Assembly (NCBI GenBank): GCA_023935145.1 | Contig: CM043698.1 | Span: forward strand, 16,867,001 to 16,931,000 | DNA length: 64,000 nucleotides | Source of the DNA: Bretschneidera sinensis | Lineage: Eukaryota; Streptophyta; Magnoliopsida; Brassicales; Akaniaceae | Direction: 5' to 3' | Part shown: positions 36,611 to 48,457 of the stretch, one piece after another | Layout: each line of letters opens with the position of its first letter | How positions within the stretch are numbered: the first letter of the stretch is position 1 | Translations under genes and position numbers: made by a program | Notes under the pieces: generated by a model | What the model saw: only the letters and a program-made list of their open reading frames with translations | The model's database searches: none | Told to the model about the DNA's origin: nothing

Positions 36611-37732
36611 TGTGACCAAAATAATATGATCCAATAAGAGTAGAACACGTGGTCAACTATCCAGTGAAGTGATCAACCTGCTCTGATTACGGTAGCGTAC
36701 ACGGTATCATAATTTCAGAGATCTTGACATGATAACTCAAGCAGAGGCCATCCCCTAATGACATAGGTCACCCCTTGTGAGGCTCGAGGTTCATAAGTCA
36801 TATCTCAACAATGTTCCACTTTGGAGGACCAAACAAAGAACTCACCAGCCCCTATATAAATAAGCACACATCTTAAAAGAACACAATAGACAGAGATATA
36901 CAGAAGAGCAAAGACATCCACATACAAAAAGTTAGAAACACAAAATCAAGGGTAAAAATCATAGAAAACTCCAGGCACAGGAGAAAATACACGATAAACA
37001 AAGAGAATTATGTAATTCTCTCTTCCTCTCAAATATACTTTCATCTTGATACAACTCTCCTATTTATTCCTTCTCATAAGCACCTACTAACTTAAGCATC
37101 AGATGATCTTTTCCGGAGCACAACGCTCTAGGAGACTTCTCTTGTAGGTAGGGGTAGAACTGAGTCGAGCAGCTCGACTCAAAAAGCTCGGTTTGAAACT
37201 TGATTAAATTGAGCTTGAGTTTGAACTGTGATTTTGGCTCGATTAGCTTATCGAGCCAAACTCGAGCTATGTTAAACTTGACTTGTTAGGCTCGCGAGCC
37301 AGCTCGATTTAATTAATAAATTAAATAAAATTATAAATATAAATATAATATATTTGTTTTACATAAAATAAAAAATTTATTTATTTATTTAAAAAATATA
37401 AATATCAAATTTATTTTATTTAAAAAATATATTTATTATTTTATTTCAAAAAGCTCGACTTGAGCTCGAATTTTACCTTACAAGTCAAGCTTGAGTTCGA
37501 CTCGAATAAATTTTTTATTTACAGGCCAAGCTCGAGTTGAGACAGCTTACCTCAACTCGAGCTCGGCTCGGTTTGGCTAGGCTCGAAACCACTCCAACTT
37601 GCATGTGTCTGTTACTCCAAGTTCATAGAAGTCGAACGTCTCCCATCCAAATCGACTTTAAACAACATCTCGTTGGAGGCCATCAAAGATCAAGAACCTT
37701 TCATCATTTTTTTGCCATCAACATAATCTAAC
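36611..37732 (+). mobile_element. Probable solo LTR, interrupted by a foldback element
   Basis: Starts TGTGACC near 36611 and contains CCCTATATAAATAAGC (TATA-like, about 36850). It ends near 37732 with TTGCCATCAACATAATCTAACA, close to typical Ty3-type LTR ends in plants. Neither a primer-binding site nor internal coding sequence follows. The element at 37146-37575 appears inserted within it. Target duplications could not be confirmed. Confidence 0.4.
37146..37575. repeat. AGCTCGA-rich foldback element
   Basis: Both ends are built from CTCGA/TCGAG words (left GAGTCGAGCAGCTCGACTC, right ACTCGAGCTCGGCTCGG) in inverted order around an A/T core. This class of short repeat is common in plant genomes. 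It sits inside the probable LTR above. Confidence 0.55.
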
Positions 37733-37970
37733 AATTGTGATTTTCAGCTCAGAAAAGCTCGAATTCACTGAAACAGACCCTATAAATTAATCATCAAATA
37801 AATCCTTAATTAGTATGAACACATTTAAGCACCACCAACTACAAGAGTCATTATGATCATAGCCAAGTTTACTACCAACTTGTACAACATATCATTATAT
37901 AAGAGGGTCCAGCTTTTGTCCTATTCTTTTTTGTGAATAGATTTTTTTCTTCTCTTTTAATCAAAATGTT

Positions 37971-38144
37971 TTGCACCATGTATTCAGTTGTTTCGTATGC
38001 TACACGTGACAGAATTCATCTTTTATTACATTGGTCGGAAAGAGGACTGAATCTGTTCTGCACCATGCATTCCCTTGTTGCATATGTTTCAGGTGACAAA
38101 AATCATCTTTTATAATATTGGTAGGAAAGAGGATTGAATGGATC
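37971..38144. repeat. 87-bp tandem duplication
   Basis: The copy starting at 37971 (TTGCACCATG ... AGAGGACTGAA) recurs from 38058 (CTGCACCATG ... AGAGGATTGAA) with scattered changes. A reading frame crosses both but resembles no known protein. Confidence 0.8.
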
Positions 38145-39964
38145 TCTTGTATTGATTTCACACAAATACAAATGTTTTCCACATCTTTTGGTTTATTTTC
38201 AAAATGATCTTAACTTTCAATAAACAAGAACTAGCTAAACTACATATATAAACAAGATAAAAAATACGTTTTTATTTTTTTTTTCTTTCATTTTTCTCTT
38301 TTACTAAACATGCTTTAAATTTCTTTTTAACTGTTGCTACGTGTTTAATTTTTCTCTTGGCGAATGCTAGGGAGGAAAACAATGTGTCGTTTTCCTATGC
38401 AATAGTTTTGATTTGCGATCGTAAAAAATGGTTTTTGAAACAGTATCTCGTAAAACAGTTGTGTAGATTAAAACTATTTGTGTTTGGTAAAACAATTTTT
38501 TTGAAACAAATGTCGGTTTATTAGAAACTATTTTTTAGTTTTTAATTCTTTTCAAAAATCAATTTTTTAGAGATGTTTGACCTAATTTCTTTTAATAGGA
38601 AACGAAACCATTTTTGAAGAAGATTTAGATTTTCTCCATTTAAGAATTGAAAAAAAAACCAATTTTATAGTGAGATTGAATGCCACATTATTGAATAAAA
38701 ATGATTCAAATGCAAGTTTGTCATGGTTCCATTCAATCTTACTATGAACTTGATTTTCATTTTAATTCTTAAACAGTAAAAAAATCAAAATTCTTTGAAA
38801 GATACCTAAATAGGAAATTGGTAGTTGACAAACTCACAAGTTATTTCCTCAATGAAGCTGTTAACAAAATTCTTGGTTTTGGATGGCTTAATAACGGTTT
38901 CTTTGAGTTGGGTTTAAGTCTGTATTTTGTTCGCATTTGGTACGTTTTTTTGGGTTCTCAACATTGTGAACCAGCCTCTTCTGATGTGCTGACAATGTTG
39001 TAGAAAATTCAAGATGTATGAGAGAGAAGGAAAATGGCAAAACAAAGTAAAACAAAAGTTAGTTTTAGGCAAAGCACTCCTACAAAGCTATATTAAGGAT
39101 ACTAATTTTCCTTTACAGGTGTAGATAGAGATCATACTTCTAGGAAGTTCTATTCTCATTGTACAAAGGCTTTCATGCCAAAAAAAATACAATAGCCACT
39201 TGAAGAACAGTTAAAAGATGTAATATTAGAATTTTTGGGATTAGATTGTAATATTAAAAAGGTATAATTGTGTTAGAAATATTAATGTGAGTAAAAAAAT
39301 ATGGATGACCAATATAACATAGAAAAGAAATTTTTTATATATATATACACGGTGAATTAGTGATGAAACTAAAACCCACAAGCTTAAGCTTTTAGTTTCA
39401 TATAATTTTCAACATCATATATTGAGACTTTTGTTCGGTAAGCTCTCCAAACCTAAATTTCTCTCAAATTTGAGTTATCATGCCTAACAAATTAAAGGGT
39501 TTTGATTATTGTATCATCAGTAATTATAAGGACTAAAGACAGATTTTGGCTCAATGATTTTTCTAGATCGATTTCTCAAACTAACAACTCTAGGATTGCC
39601 ACGTATGAGACAACCATTTGAAAAGGTGCAAGTACATGATAGTCATTTTGTACTTAAATAACAAAGCATGTCCTTCTACAACGCACCTAAGCGAAACGGT
39701 AGTTATTTTGTTACAAGGAAACATGTCCTTAACAATACACCTAAATTAAAGAGGGCTGCATCTGTTAGTTACCAATTATTCAAAAATTTAAACCGATAAC
39801 AAATGCGCTAACAATGTAACACTTTCCCTCAAGTGCATAGCCTCAAAAACAATATGGGTCTAGCATGTGAAACCCAAAACAGAATTAAGACAAACCCAAA
39901 CCAAAGACAAAGACTAACCATTCCAAAAGCCGAAACTGATTTAAAATGAACCAATAATATATAT

Positions 39965-40100
39965 CAGAATTTTGATCTCACGAAACCGAAGAATTTTACT
40001 GGTAATGACAGGAAAATGCAGTAGTAACTGAATAAAAAATAAAACATTTAAATATTCAATTACTAGTGCAGTTCCTGTGATTATCAGTCACGGAACCAGA
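39965..40100. repeat. Foldback MITE
   Basis: GATCTCACGAAACCGAAG ... pairs with the region containing CAGTCACGGAACCAGATC. An A/T-rich loop lies around 40040. The ends recall those of the MITEs at 16612 and 27490. Confidence 0.45.
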
Positions 40101-40204
40101 TCAGTGGGAACAGGACTATATGTCAAACTTAACAAAATCTGTTTAAAAGACTTGAAGGAAGGTGACAAAGAAGTGAACACTGATTTTATGGCTATTTTTC
40201 AAAA

Positions 40205-40372
40205 ATTATATCAGAAAACACCAATTTGGGGTTTTCAGAAAACAGTTTTCGAAAACTGGTTTTTTTAAAACGGTTTTAGAAAATTACTTTTGAAAACTGT
40301 TTGCCAAATATGAAAATGAGTTTTTGAAAACTGAAAGCAGTTTTCGAAAACCCCTTCCAAACATGTCCAATC
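40205..40372. repeat. TIR-type sequence related to the ends of the 21.8-26.5 kb element
   Basis: Dense GTTTTC/GAAAAC words ending CCCCTTCCAAACATGTCC. In reverse complement this begins GGACATGTTTGGAAGG, as in the ends at 21827 and 26534. The partner arm is not certain (possibly near 38400-38640). Confidence 0.5.
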
Positions 40373-41834
40373 TTTCTTCCTAGTTTTCTTTCCATTATCT
40401 CTACTAAACACATGAATGAAAAAGACAATCATCTTACTTTTCTATCCTTCTAGTTTTCCATCCTCACTTTTTTTTCCTCTAACTTTCCTCTCCTACTAAA
40501 CACACTTCAATTGTGTGTAAGGGTTTTAACAAAAAATAAAATAAAACAGAAATGAGTATCATATGTTTCACACAGTGCATAGCATAGGACTCGATCATTG
40601 CATATATCTCAGATAAGGTCATCATAAAATTTATTCTATGACCTAATACTACTATTTATATATTCAACTAATTTTGTGAGTATTTGATTTCTCCATGGTA
40701 GACAACCAACTTATCAATTCAAATGCTTCACAAATTAACTGATTTCAATTTCAAAAGAAGGCCCAAGATATCTTAATTTTAAAACTTGTCTTTTGAGAAG
40801 CGAATCCATTATGCTCCTCAAAAGAAACAGCCCCTCAAGTTCTTGATGAAGAGTCCAGAAGTTAAAAGAACTTTGGCTGGCTGATTTTGATACCAAAAAC
40901 TGCTGCCTTAGACTTTCGTCACCGCTCAGTGAAAAGGTAAGCAAAAAGATAATAAAAACAATAAGAAACTCAACTAGGGAAAAGAGAAGGTTAAACACCA
41001 AAACAAGGGCTTAGGATAATTCTTAAATGTTCTAAAATTGTTTTGAAGCTTAAACTAAAACTTTTCATTCTCCTAAACTCAACAGGAAAAAGGAGAAACA
41101 AAATCTCAAAGTCGATGGAAAGAAAACATGATATTCTGTACACATATACTAGTTGAACAAGTTTCATATCTGTTAGGGAGGTGATTCCAAGCAACTAATA
41201 AAATAGTAAAATAAATGTCATACAAATATTCATGACATTTACAAGCAGAGCACTGCTCATGACCGCACATTGCTCATGGCCCAACCTGCAGCAACTCAGA
41301 ACTGGTTTTACAGTTCACTAAATGCACTAATATGTAATATACCTACATGTTATGGATGATGACTGCAGCTGCATGGAGGGAATACCTTCTGAAATTGGCA
41401 ACTACCATTTACTATTTTCCTCCCCATCCTTCACCAAAAAAATAAACAAAATATAAAAAGATGGTCCATACCATCAAACTACAATCTCATCTTCTCTTGC
41501 TCAAATTTCTCTTATCTTCATAAGAGTACCAAGTCAAGCCCAAAAATTTGTAATGAGCAACCTAAGGCTTTTTATTGGGTCAATAAACAATTTTTACACA
41601 TTATTATTTTTTAACGATGCAGAAATGATTCATGATTATCTACTTTGTTCTTCCATCAAAACAATAAAACCTTAAAAAGAAGGAAATACCACCATCATGT
41701 TCCCCATATTTGATTTCTCTAAATTATTTTGTGCACACCATAGCATCTTCTTTGTCAGCAGTTGCCAAACACATGTTCACTTACAAATAGGCAATGCTAG
41801 TCTAAACCACTCAATAAAACACAATAATTTCACA

Positions 41835-41851
41835 CCCCCCCCCCCCCCCCC
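41835..41851. repeat. 17-base poly-C tract followed by poly-A
   Basis: An uninterrupted run of C followed directly by eight A. It is a second long C homopolymer in the window. Confidence 0.9.
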
Positions 41852-42841
41852 AAAAAAAATGATTTCAAAAAGAATACCATTTCAACACTGAAAGAAAATT
41901 GAAGAATAAATGATAGGATAATTCAATTTTGGTTTTAACTCTGTGTTTTGTATTCCTTTTCTTTTGTAACACCAAAAGGTGTTTCCAATGTGAGACGCAT
42001 GTAATTCAATGACTTTATTATCAGAATTGACAATTGGCCCCCAATTTATGCATACATTCGGTTTTCTATGTTCATTGTCTTCATTATGATCATCTACCTC
42101 ACAGTTACCAGCGCACTAATCACCTCTTTTCCATCATTGATGAATCAATTTTTTTCGTGGTCAAACTATTACCACCCCACCCCCTACCCCACCCTAGCTT
42201 GGAATAATTAGGAACTAACTCTATACAAGAAGTGCACCGATTTTCTCCAAAGAAGATATCTATCACCTTCTATTAATTCATGACATAACTTATTACCAAT
42301 TCTTGAATATCTCCTTGCTTTCCATATGATAAATCCCTGATATTTTTATATTCATCTTGTGTCAAAAAAGTGATAATTGTATCTTCGATCACCTCAAAAT
42401 CAATAATAAACTAAGGCAGGAATTGACTTATTAGAGGAAACACCCTATTTGTTCTTCCCTGGGGAGATGAATAAGGACAACAGTTTTAACAGGAAAAAAT
42501 TCCTAAACGGTGCCATATATTAAAAAATACATGATAAGAGACTATTCACATAGCCGTAGCAAATTTAGCATGAAATAAAATGCATTTACATAGAGATGTG
42601 TATTACTACAATAACCATAAATTGACAGATAAAGAAGCATTAAAATGGTCGAATCAAATCAATTTAAACAAGTAAAGGAATCAAAATAGATGCCCATATA
42701 GTCCTAACTCCTAAGTAATAAATTAAGGATCATATGGAATTGCCACAATAATAAAAATTCTCCTTCTAGACTAACTAAAATGTCAAAGGTTGTGTGTGCG
42801 CACACACAAAAGGGTAAAAGAAGCTTTCAAAGAAAACAAAC

Positions 42842-43573
42842 CATTTTGGATAGTCTCAATTTTCTCTTGGTGTTCTTCTTAGCCAATAAGTGTTGCTTCC
42901 CAGCTCTTCTCCTCACTATTTTCCCCCTACCCGTCACCCTGAATCGCTTCGTGGATGCCTATCAACAAAATTCTCCTCAAATTTTATTCTTTCTTAAAGA
43001 AAAATAACACAATAACATTGACAAACTGAAAAACTTACAAACAAAAATTAAAATTTAAACCTTGCATTATGTTAAATCGTCATGAATTGGACATTTCAAT
43101 TCAATGGAGTTCAAAACTCTAGCGATTTCATGTGCATTAGTAACACAAACACTATAGTTTTTCATAGTTAATACTATTCAAACATCACTGTTTAAGTTTA
43201 TCCTCACAACAAAATAACATAAAAAAAATTCTCCTCCATTTTCCATTATTTTCCTAACCCTTCTCGTGAACCAAACAAAATACTAAAACTTTAAGAGAGA
43301 TTTGAGAGATACCTTGTGGGTTTTCATTTTGTAGCCTTTAAAAGCGAAAACGGTGAGAGACTGAGGCCTTCGAGGAGTGGACGGAGAAATTGTGCAGAGC
43401 TTGGGGGGAACAAGCGAGCGAAACCCAGAAATGCAATGACTCGAACTGAGTCTCAATGAGTTGATCGCCCTGTTGAATCGGGCAAGTTGAACTGAGCCAT
43501 GAGAAACAAGAGTTGATGAATGATATAAAGGGGAAAACTTCAAATTGAATGATACCGTTGTTAAGGAAGCCAT
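42842..43573 (-). CDS. RPL35: 50S ribosomal protein bL35, chloroplastic (exons 1 and 2)
   Basis: Nuclear gene for a protein of the plastid ribosome large subunit. Exon 1 is 43313-43573 (87 codons): a serine-rich, arginine-bearing transit peptide to about residue 75, then [12 protein letters not shown]. Exon 2 is 42842-42958 (39 codons): [20 protein letters not shown] followed by [19 protein letters not shown]. These are the diagnostic basic motifs of L35. Both exons have proper GT/AG borders and matching phase. The last 20 or so residues (normally a DYDNVIGALPYLK-type end) should lie in a third exon toward lower coordinates, which I did not find, so the coordinates given are partial. In Arabidopsis the orthologue (At2g24090) adjoins ASG1, as here. 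The ATG at 43571-43573 is the only start that gives a transit peptide. Confidence 0.88.
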
Positions 43574-43799
43574 TTTTGTTGAGGTTATTATAATTGGAGT
43601 ATTTTATTTTTGCCGTCTTTCTGCTAAGAACTTGGTAGCAGAAGAGGAAGAAGATAGTCGTACGTGGAGTGTGTGTGGTGTGGATAAAGAAGAAAGGGAA
43701 TTGGTCCAATGAGACCTCAATATTTTGTGCTTTTTACGGATAAGGACATTGCTTCCTCTATCTATGGCCTGTTTGCAGGAAATCAATTTATTTCATGTG

Positions 43800-44235
43800 T
43801 TAAAGCTGTAGAATTTACAGTTATATTTAATCCATTTTTTATTTTTTATTTCAAAAAGGAAGGGGTGGAGGATTTTTTTTTTTTGTTGGCAGATTTGAAC
43901 TTAAACATCCTTGCTAAAAGAGATATGATTAAAAATCAGTCCAAACACATATTTGGAATCGTTTGGTCTAATTATAATTTTGATTTATCTCTTAAAATTG
44001 TTTTTTAAACAATTTTTTATAAAATAATTGTGACATCAAAAACTACTTTGTATTAATAAAATAACTGTAAAACAATTTTTTATATAAATATCAATTTAAT
44101 TTAAAAAAAACCAATATTTTAAAAGATCATTAATTGATTTGTTTGGTCAAACTTATGTTTATTAGAAACAATCATAAACTCCTTCCAGAGCAATGCTTTT
44201 CCTGCATGAAGACGGTTTCAGATGAATTTTTTTTT
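43800..44235. other. Spacer upstream of bL35c
   Basis: AT-rich, with a 99-codon frame at 43709-44008 (+) that is low complexity and unlike any known protein. Its start overlaps the presumed bL35c promoter. Confidence 0.4.
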
Positions 44236-44425
44236 GTTAACTCGGGTTTCAAACATAGATTTTAGAACCGTTGAAAATTTTATTGATAATTTTAAAGAGT
44301 TTTATTGGTAACGTCAATAAAAATATGAGATCTAAAAAAATAATATTATCATTAAAATTCTTCAAAAATTTAAATGAAATTTTCAACGGGTATAAAACTT
44401 ATGATTTAAACTCAAACTAATCAAA
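44236..44425. repeat. Foldback MITE
   Basis: GTTAACTCGGGTTTCAAACA and CCGTTGAAAATTTTATTGAT on the left pair with ATAAAACTTATGATTTAAAC and TTTAAATGAAATTTTCAACG on the right. No reading frame is present. Confidence 0.55.
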
Positions 44426-44794
44426 TATTTCTCGTTTCTGAGATTCGAGAGAAAAAGTGAAAAAATGTAACGAATAGCATTGATAAAAATAATTATAAGA
44501 GTCCTCGATTGCATCAACATTATTGTTCTGAGTTTTTTCTTAAAGTAGAGGTCGAGGTTAGTTTTAAACTCATTTTTTTTAAGATTAGATATATTTTATC
44601 GAATTATCAAATAAATTTTTTTTTTATATCAGTAACCCTTATTCAAGTTCAAATTAACTTCTAATAAATCTCTCTACAATCCGTCATTCTTAATCTCATC
44701 TTCTTCCTTTAGGCTCTAGCTGCACTCCCTCTGAAAATAAAGGGATTTTTTTTATCCGAATTTCATGTGGCCGAGTAATCCTTTACCTCCAAAG

Positions 44795-44965
44795 CAATGC
44801 AATGGTTCCAAAGCGTGAAAAGCTTATTGGATGGATTCCTCCAAGAGATGGTTGTGCTAAGCTGACTTCTCAAAGCGTGAAAGATTATCGTAAAGCAGGG
44901 TTTATGGGAAATGTGGGAATCATTGATATTTTTGTTCATGACGACACATTTTGTTCTATGGAGTT
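44795..44965 (+). mobile_element. Relic of a LINE/retroelement RNase H domain
   Basis: One frame reads REKLIGWIPPRDGCAKLTS, then SVKDYRKAGFMGNVGIID. This resembles the start of the plant RNase H-like domain of non-LTR elements (WxPPxxGWxKLNxDG ... GGxxGGVIRD), but the key aspartate motif has decayed. The sequence is too short and damaged to be active. Confidence 0.5.
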
Positions 44966-44969
44966 GTAA

Positions 44970-46380
44970 TGGCCATTAGTTGTTACTTGTAATTAAGAGT
45001 AATTATTATTTTTTAATTGGTGAATTATTATTAAATATTACCTGTGACAATACAGTTACAATATTGATTTTATATAATAAAAAAAAGCACATGCAGTTGC
45101 CTAAGTTTAGCCACAAAAAAAAATCCAAATTAATTTATGATTTTGTAAATTAATTAATTTAGTGTTTTTTTAGAATATTTACGTGCGAATTATTTTACGT
45201 TAAAAATAAATAAAAAATAAAAATAAATTATATCCATGATTTAAACTAAAAACTGATGAACTTAACAATTTGTATTTGTTAGAACACACATAAAATATAT
45301 ATATATATATAAAACTAAATTACATGGTGAAAGTGATAGACAAATATGCACCTCACTTTAACGGTGGAGGCTATGGAAACTTGGGAATTGGGCAAACATA
45401 AACTAAATGATTCATAATTAAAATAATTGAGATCAAATGTATTTCTGTCTTTTTCCTAAACCCCCTAATCCGACAAAGACAAATCTTGTCAACATCTTCA
45501 TATCTAAGTCTCCACAAGTTCTCTTTCTTCTTTCAGTCATCTTCAGTTGGTATGACAAAATACTCTTACTAACGATTTATTAGGTTCATCTGAGTAATTT
45601 TGATGAAGAGGAAGAGAGAGGAGGTGCGTTGTCTTGCTGGTTTATACAAGTGAAAGATACAAAAAAAAACCAAAAAAAAAAAAACTGTTAAATGAAGAGA
45701 GGAGGCGTTGATTATGTTGTTTTATAGAAGTGTTGTTTAGGCAATTAAATGCTGAGACCCATGCACCTCCCCTTCACTTAATTATTTCCTCTGCCACGCC
45801 CTTTGATGATCTTGAGAAAGTCTATTTGAGTGGCGCCTTGCAGTGCTACTTAGGCCATGATTGTGATTTGCTTTAAATTGAACTTAAACTAAATCGTAAA
45901 CTGCCTGATAATTGTTTTTGCTGGGAGGTGGAGGTTTAAGGTTTATATTTATTACCTTTGGCTTTGTAATTTTTTTTCGGATAAAGATATTTAACCACGA
46001 ACCCGATCAACTAAAAAATGAACTAACCATTTTGTGACAAATTATGAAGTTAAAATAATAAATTTTTAATTTTATATTTAGAAAACATTATAATGAGTGA
46101 AAATAAACGATATAACGGGAACTGATTGGTGTGATCCAAAATTATATACGGTCCATTTTCGTTGTTTAATATTAAAATAAGCATTACTAGATGATCACTC
46201 AAATTGAACATATATTTGTAACATTTTGTGAGTCCATTAGAATTGAATGACACCTGTCGAAACTAAACTAATAAAATATTGTGTTAACCTTAAAAATCCA
46301 TTATTTAATAGTGACAAGTGAAAAAAAAAAAAAAAACCATTGACTGTTGATCCGAGGATTAAATTAGCGGTTATGCACTT
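44970..46380. other. Spacer, no gene seen
   Basis: AT-rich, with an (AT)n run at about 45296-45311. A piece near 45735-45790 (CAATTAAATGCTGAGACCC ... CACCTCCCCTTCACTTAATT) resembles the tandem units at 46385-46640, so it may be a stray copy. Confidence 0.45.
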
Positions 46381-46384
46381 ACGC

Positions 46385-46640
46385 AGTTAAATGCCCTCAA
46401 TCCACCTCCCCGTTCCCTTCATTCATGTTCTAGTTTATCCCCCCTCCTCTCTCTCTTTGCCAAAGTTGGTTTCCTTCAATTAAATGCTCTCAACCCACAT
46501 CCCCTTATTCCCTTCATTTATCTTCTAGTTTGACACCTCCCCCCCGATATTTCTGTTAAAGTTTCCTTCTGTTAAATGCCCTTAACCCACCTTATCCCCA
46601 TCCCTTCATTTATGTTCTAGTCCCCTCTCTCTCGCTCAGG
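46385..46640. repeat. Imperfect tandem repeat, three units of about 90-100 bp
   Basis: Each unit has TTAAATGCYCTCAACCCACC followed by a C-rich stretch, CCCTTCATTYATSTTCTAG and a CT-rich tail. Units begin near 46386, 46482 and 46573. No coding potential. Confidence 0.7.
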
Positions 46641-46984
46641 CTCTTTTCTTTTTGTCTGTTTTTACCCTTTTCCTTCTTTGGTTATTCTTTAAAGTTCCAT
46701 TGATACAACGAAGTATTCTCTTTACATTGTGTTGCACATGTCAAGATTAAAGTATATTCTTATAGCTTATGTTGGATTTCAATAATTAGATGAGAGAACC
46801 CAGAAAACAGTTCTTAAAAGTCCAAATTGTAAGATACAGAACGCAATTGTACATGCTACATTACAAAATAAGAACATGTACCTAATATGTAAATCTATTT
46901 GGACTAAAGAAAATTGGAAATAACTTGCGTTTTTGCTAAGCATTTTGTGCTTACTCTTTCTATTATAATGTAGTTTGTAGAGGT

Positions 46985-47265
46985 GGCAAAATCTTACCCA
47001 GTCTGAAAACCTAACCCGATTAACTCGAAATCCGACTAAAACTTGAAAACATATTAAAATAAAGTGACCTGAACCCTATTCAACCCGAACCCAAGGCACC
47101 TGAAACCTGAAATGACATGTGTACAAAACGACCTGAAACCTAAAATGACCTGAACTCGAATTACTCGAAACCCGAAATGAATCGAACTCGAACGACCTGA
47201 AATCCGAAAGAACCCGAACCCAACTTGACCCGAAACAACCCGACTCAAAAACTTGAAATAATCTG
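46985..47265. repeat. Low-complexity ACCCGAA/ACCTGAA repeat
   Basis: A run of variants of ACCTGAAACCCGAA and GAACTCGAAC across about 250 bases, so the minus-strand frames here (for example 47054-47248, rich in GFRV/FG) are artefacts of the repeat. It is probably the end of a degenerate transposon. Confidence 0.7.
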
Positions 47266-48134
47266 ATTTCTTTTGTAACTTTTTTTTTTTGTTAAACTGA
47301 TGGTGGTAAAATAAAGTAGAAATTGTTATCTCATTATCTCATATATAGTCATAATTATAAATAAAAAGGAGGTAAACACTTTAAACTGATAGTGGTAAAG
47401 TAATAATAGAGTCACAGTTGCTCATAGAAATTAGGTTTAAACACTTCTAGGGTTTCAAATGGGTTGTGGTCTAGGGTAAACAGATTAAGCTCAACCCAAA
47501 TGTTATGTACTTCGGTTCAGATACTCATTTTTTATAAAACCGACTCATACGGGGTTTATTTTTTGGTACTTTATTTTTTTTTAAGAGATGACTTTGTCTA
47601 CTTTTTAATATCACATTTTAATACAAATTGTTATAATTTAATTGTACAATTTAGAGATTGATTAATAATCTAAAAAAAAGAATCAAATGAGATTAAAGTC
47701 AATTAATCCCTAAAAGTCTAAACCACTTATATTTATAGATATAAATTTTGTATGTGATATATATATATATATGCAAGTGAACTGATACCATATTTAACCA
47801 GTCAACCACTTATATGGTGCTTAAGCTTGGTAATCATATTACGCTTCAGCATGCAACTGACCGGTCTAAAATAAGTACAGAAGAACTACATGAATAGTCT
47901 ATATTAAGGTGCATTTCCACTAATAGCCATTAGATGTTACAGTAAGATCATAATTGGCAGGGATTTCTCTATATCATCTCGAATTTCACTCAGACAACTA
48001 CTGGATCCTTTAGAATCAAGAGCTATAAGAAGAATGAACTACAGAGTATAGATAACGACTGACTTTGATTTTGTATAAAATATGAAAGGGGATGATGAAC
48101 GAACCAGAGAACATGTTGTAGATCTTACATCGAG

Positions 48135-48291
48135 ATTCTTGCCCAGACCTGGTCCATGGAATTTTCTTGGACCAAAGGTACTTTCCACCGTCACATAAAA
48201 AGAGGAGAAAATTTCTCCTGTTTCTCTCTCCATGACGGTGGAGAGTACCTCTAGTACAAGAAAATTTCATAGACCAGGTCTAAGCAAGAAT
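48135..48291. repeat. Long near-perfect hairpin, 59-nt arms
   Basis: The arm at 48135-48193 (ATTCTTGCCCAGACCTGGTC ...) is the reverse complement of 48233-48291 at 51 of 59 positions by my count, with no gaps. The 39-base loop contains the near-palindrome AGGAGAAAATTTCTCCT. It lies downstream of NUP43 exon 2. It could be a full-length foldback MITE or a young small-RNA hairpin. GC content is higher than its surroundings. Confidence 0.85.
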
Positions 48292-48457
48292 TTTTCTTTA
48301 CATCAAATATCTGACATTTCACTGTTCAGAAAGGAAAAAATAAAAGGATGAATCCAACTGAAAATCTACCCAGCATTCACACACATAGGCAAATGATATG
48401 GATCAGTTTTCTGATGATGAAAAAGAGTAATGTGGTCTTGCCAAAGAACCATCTCAC

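Larger units (their letters stand above)
38145..42841. other. Repeat-rich spacer (or long 3' intron of bL35c)
   Basis: No complete gene recognised. An 88-codon frame at 40735-41001 (-) ends LKLRYLGPSFEIEIS and resembles nothing I know. If bL35c has a third exon, it should lie here, but I could not find it. TIR-like and hairpin pieces are listed separately. Confidence 0.4.

Noticed and set aside
41760..41830. A possible third exon of bL35c (complement of GCATTGCCTATTTGTAAGTGAAC resembles ALPYLKVN)
   Set aside because: There is a frame slip and a stop, and the preceding bases do not match the expected DYDNVIG codons, so the likeness is probably chance.
47054..47248. A GF/RV-repeat protein on the minus strand
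   Set aside because: It is the translation of a low-complexity ACCCGAA-type repeat.
48016..48270. Two overlapping minus-strand frames as a gene
   Set aside because: They are produced by the arms of the hairpin at 48135-48291 and have no family resemblance.
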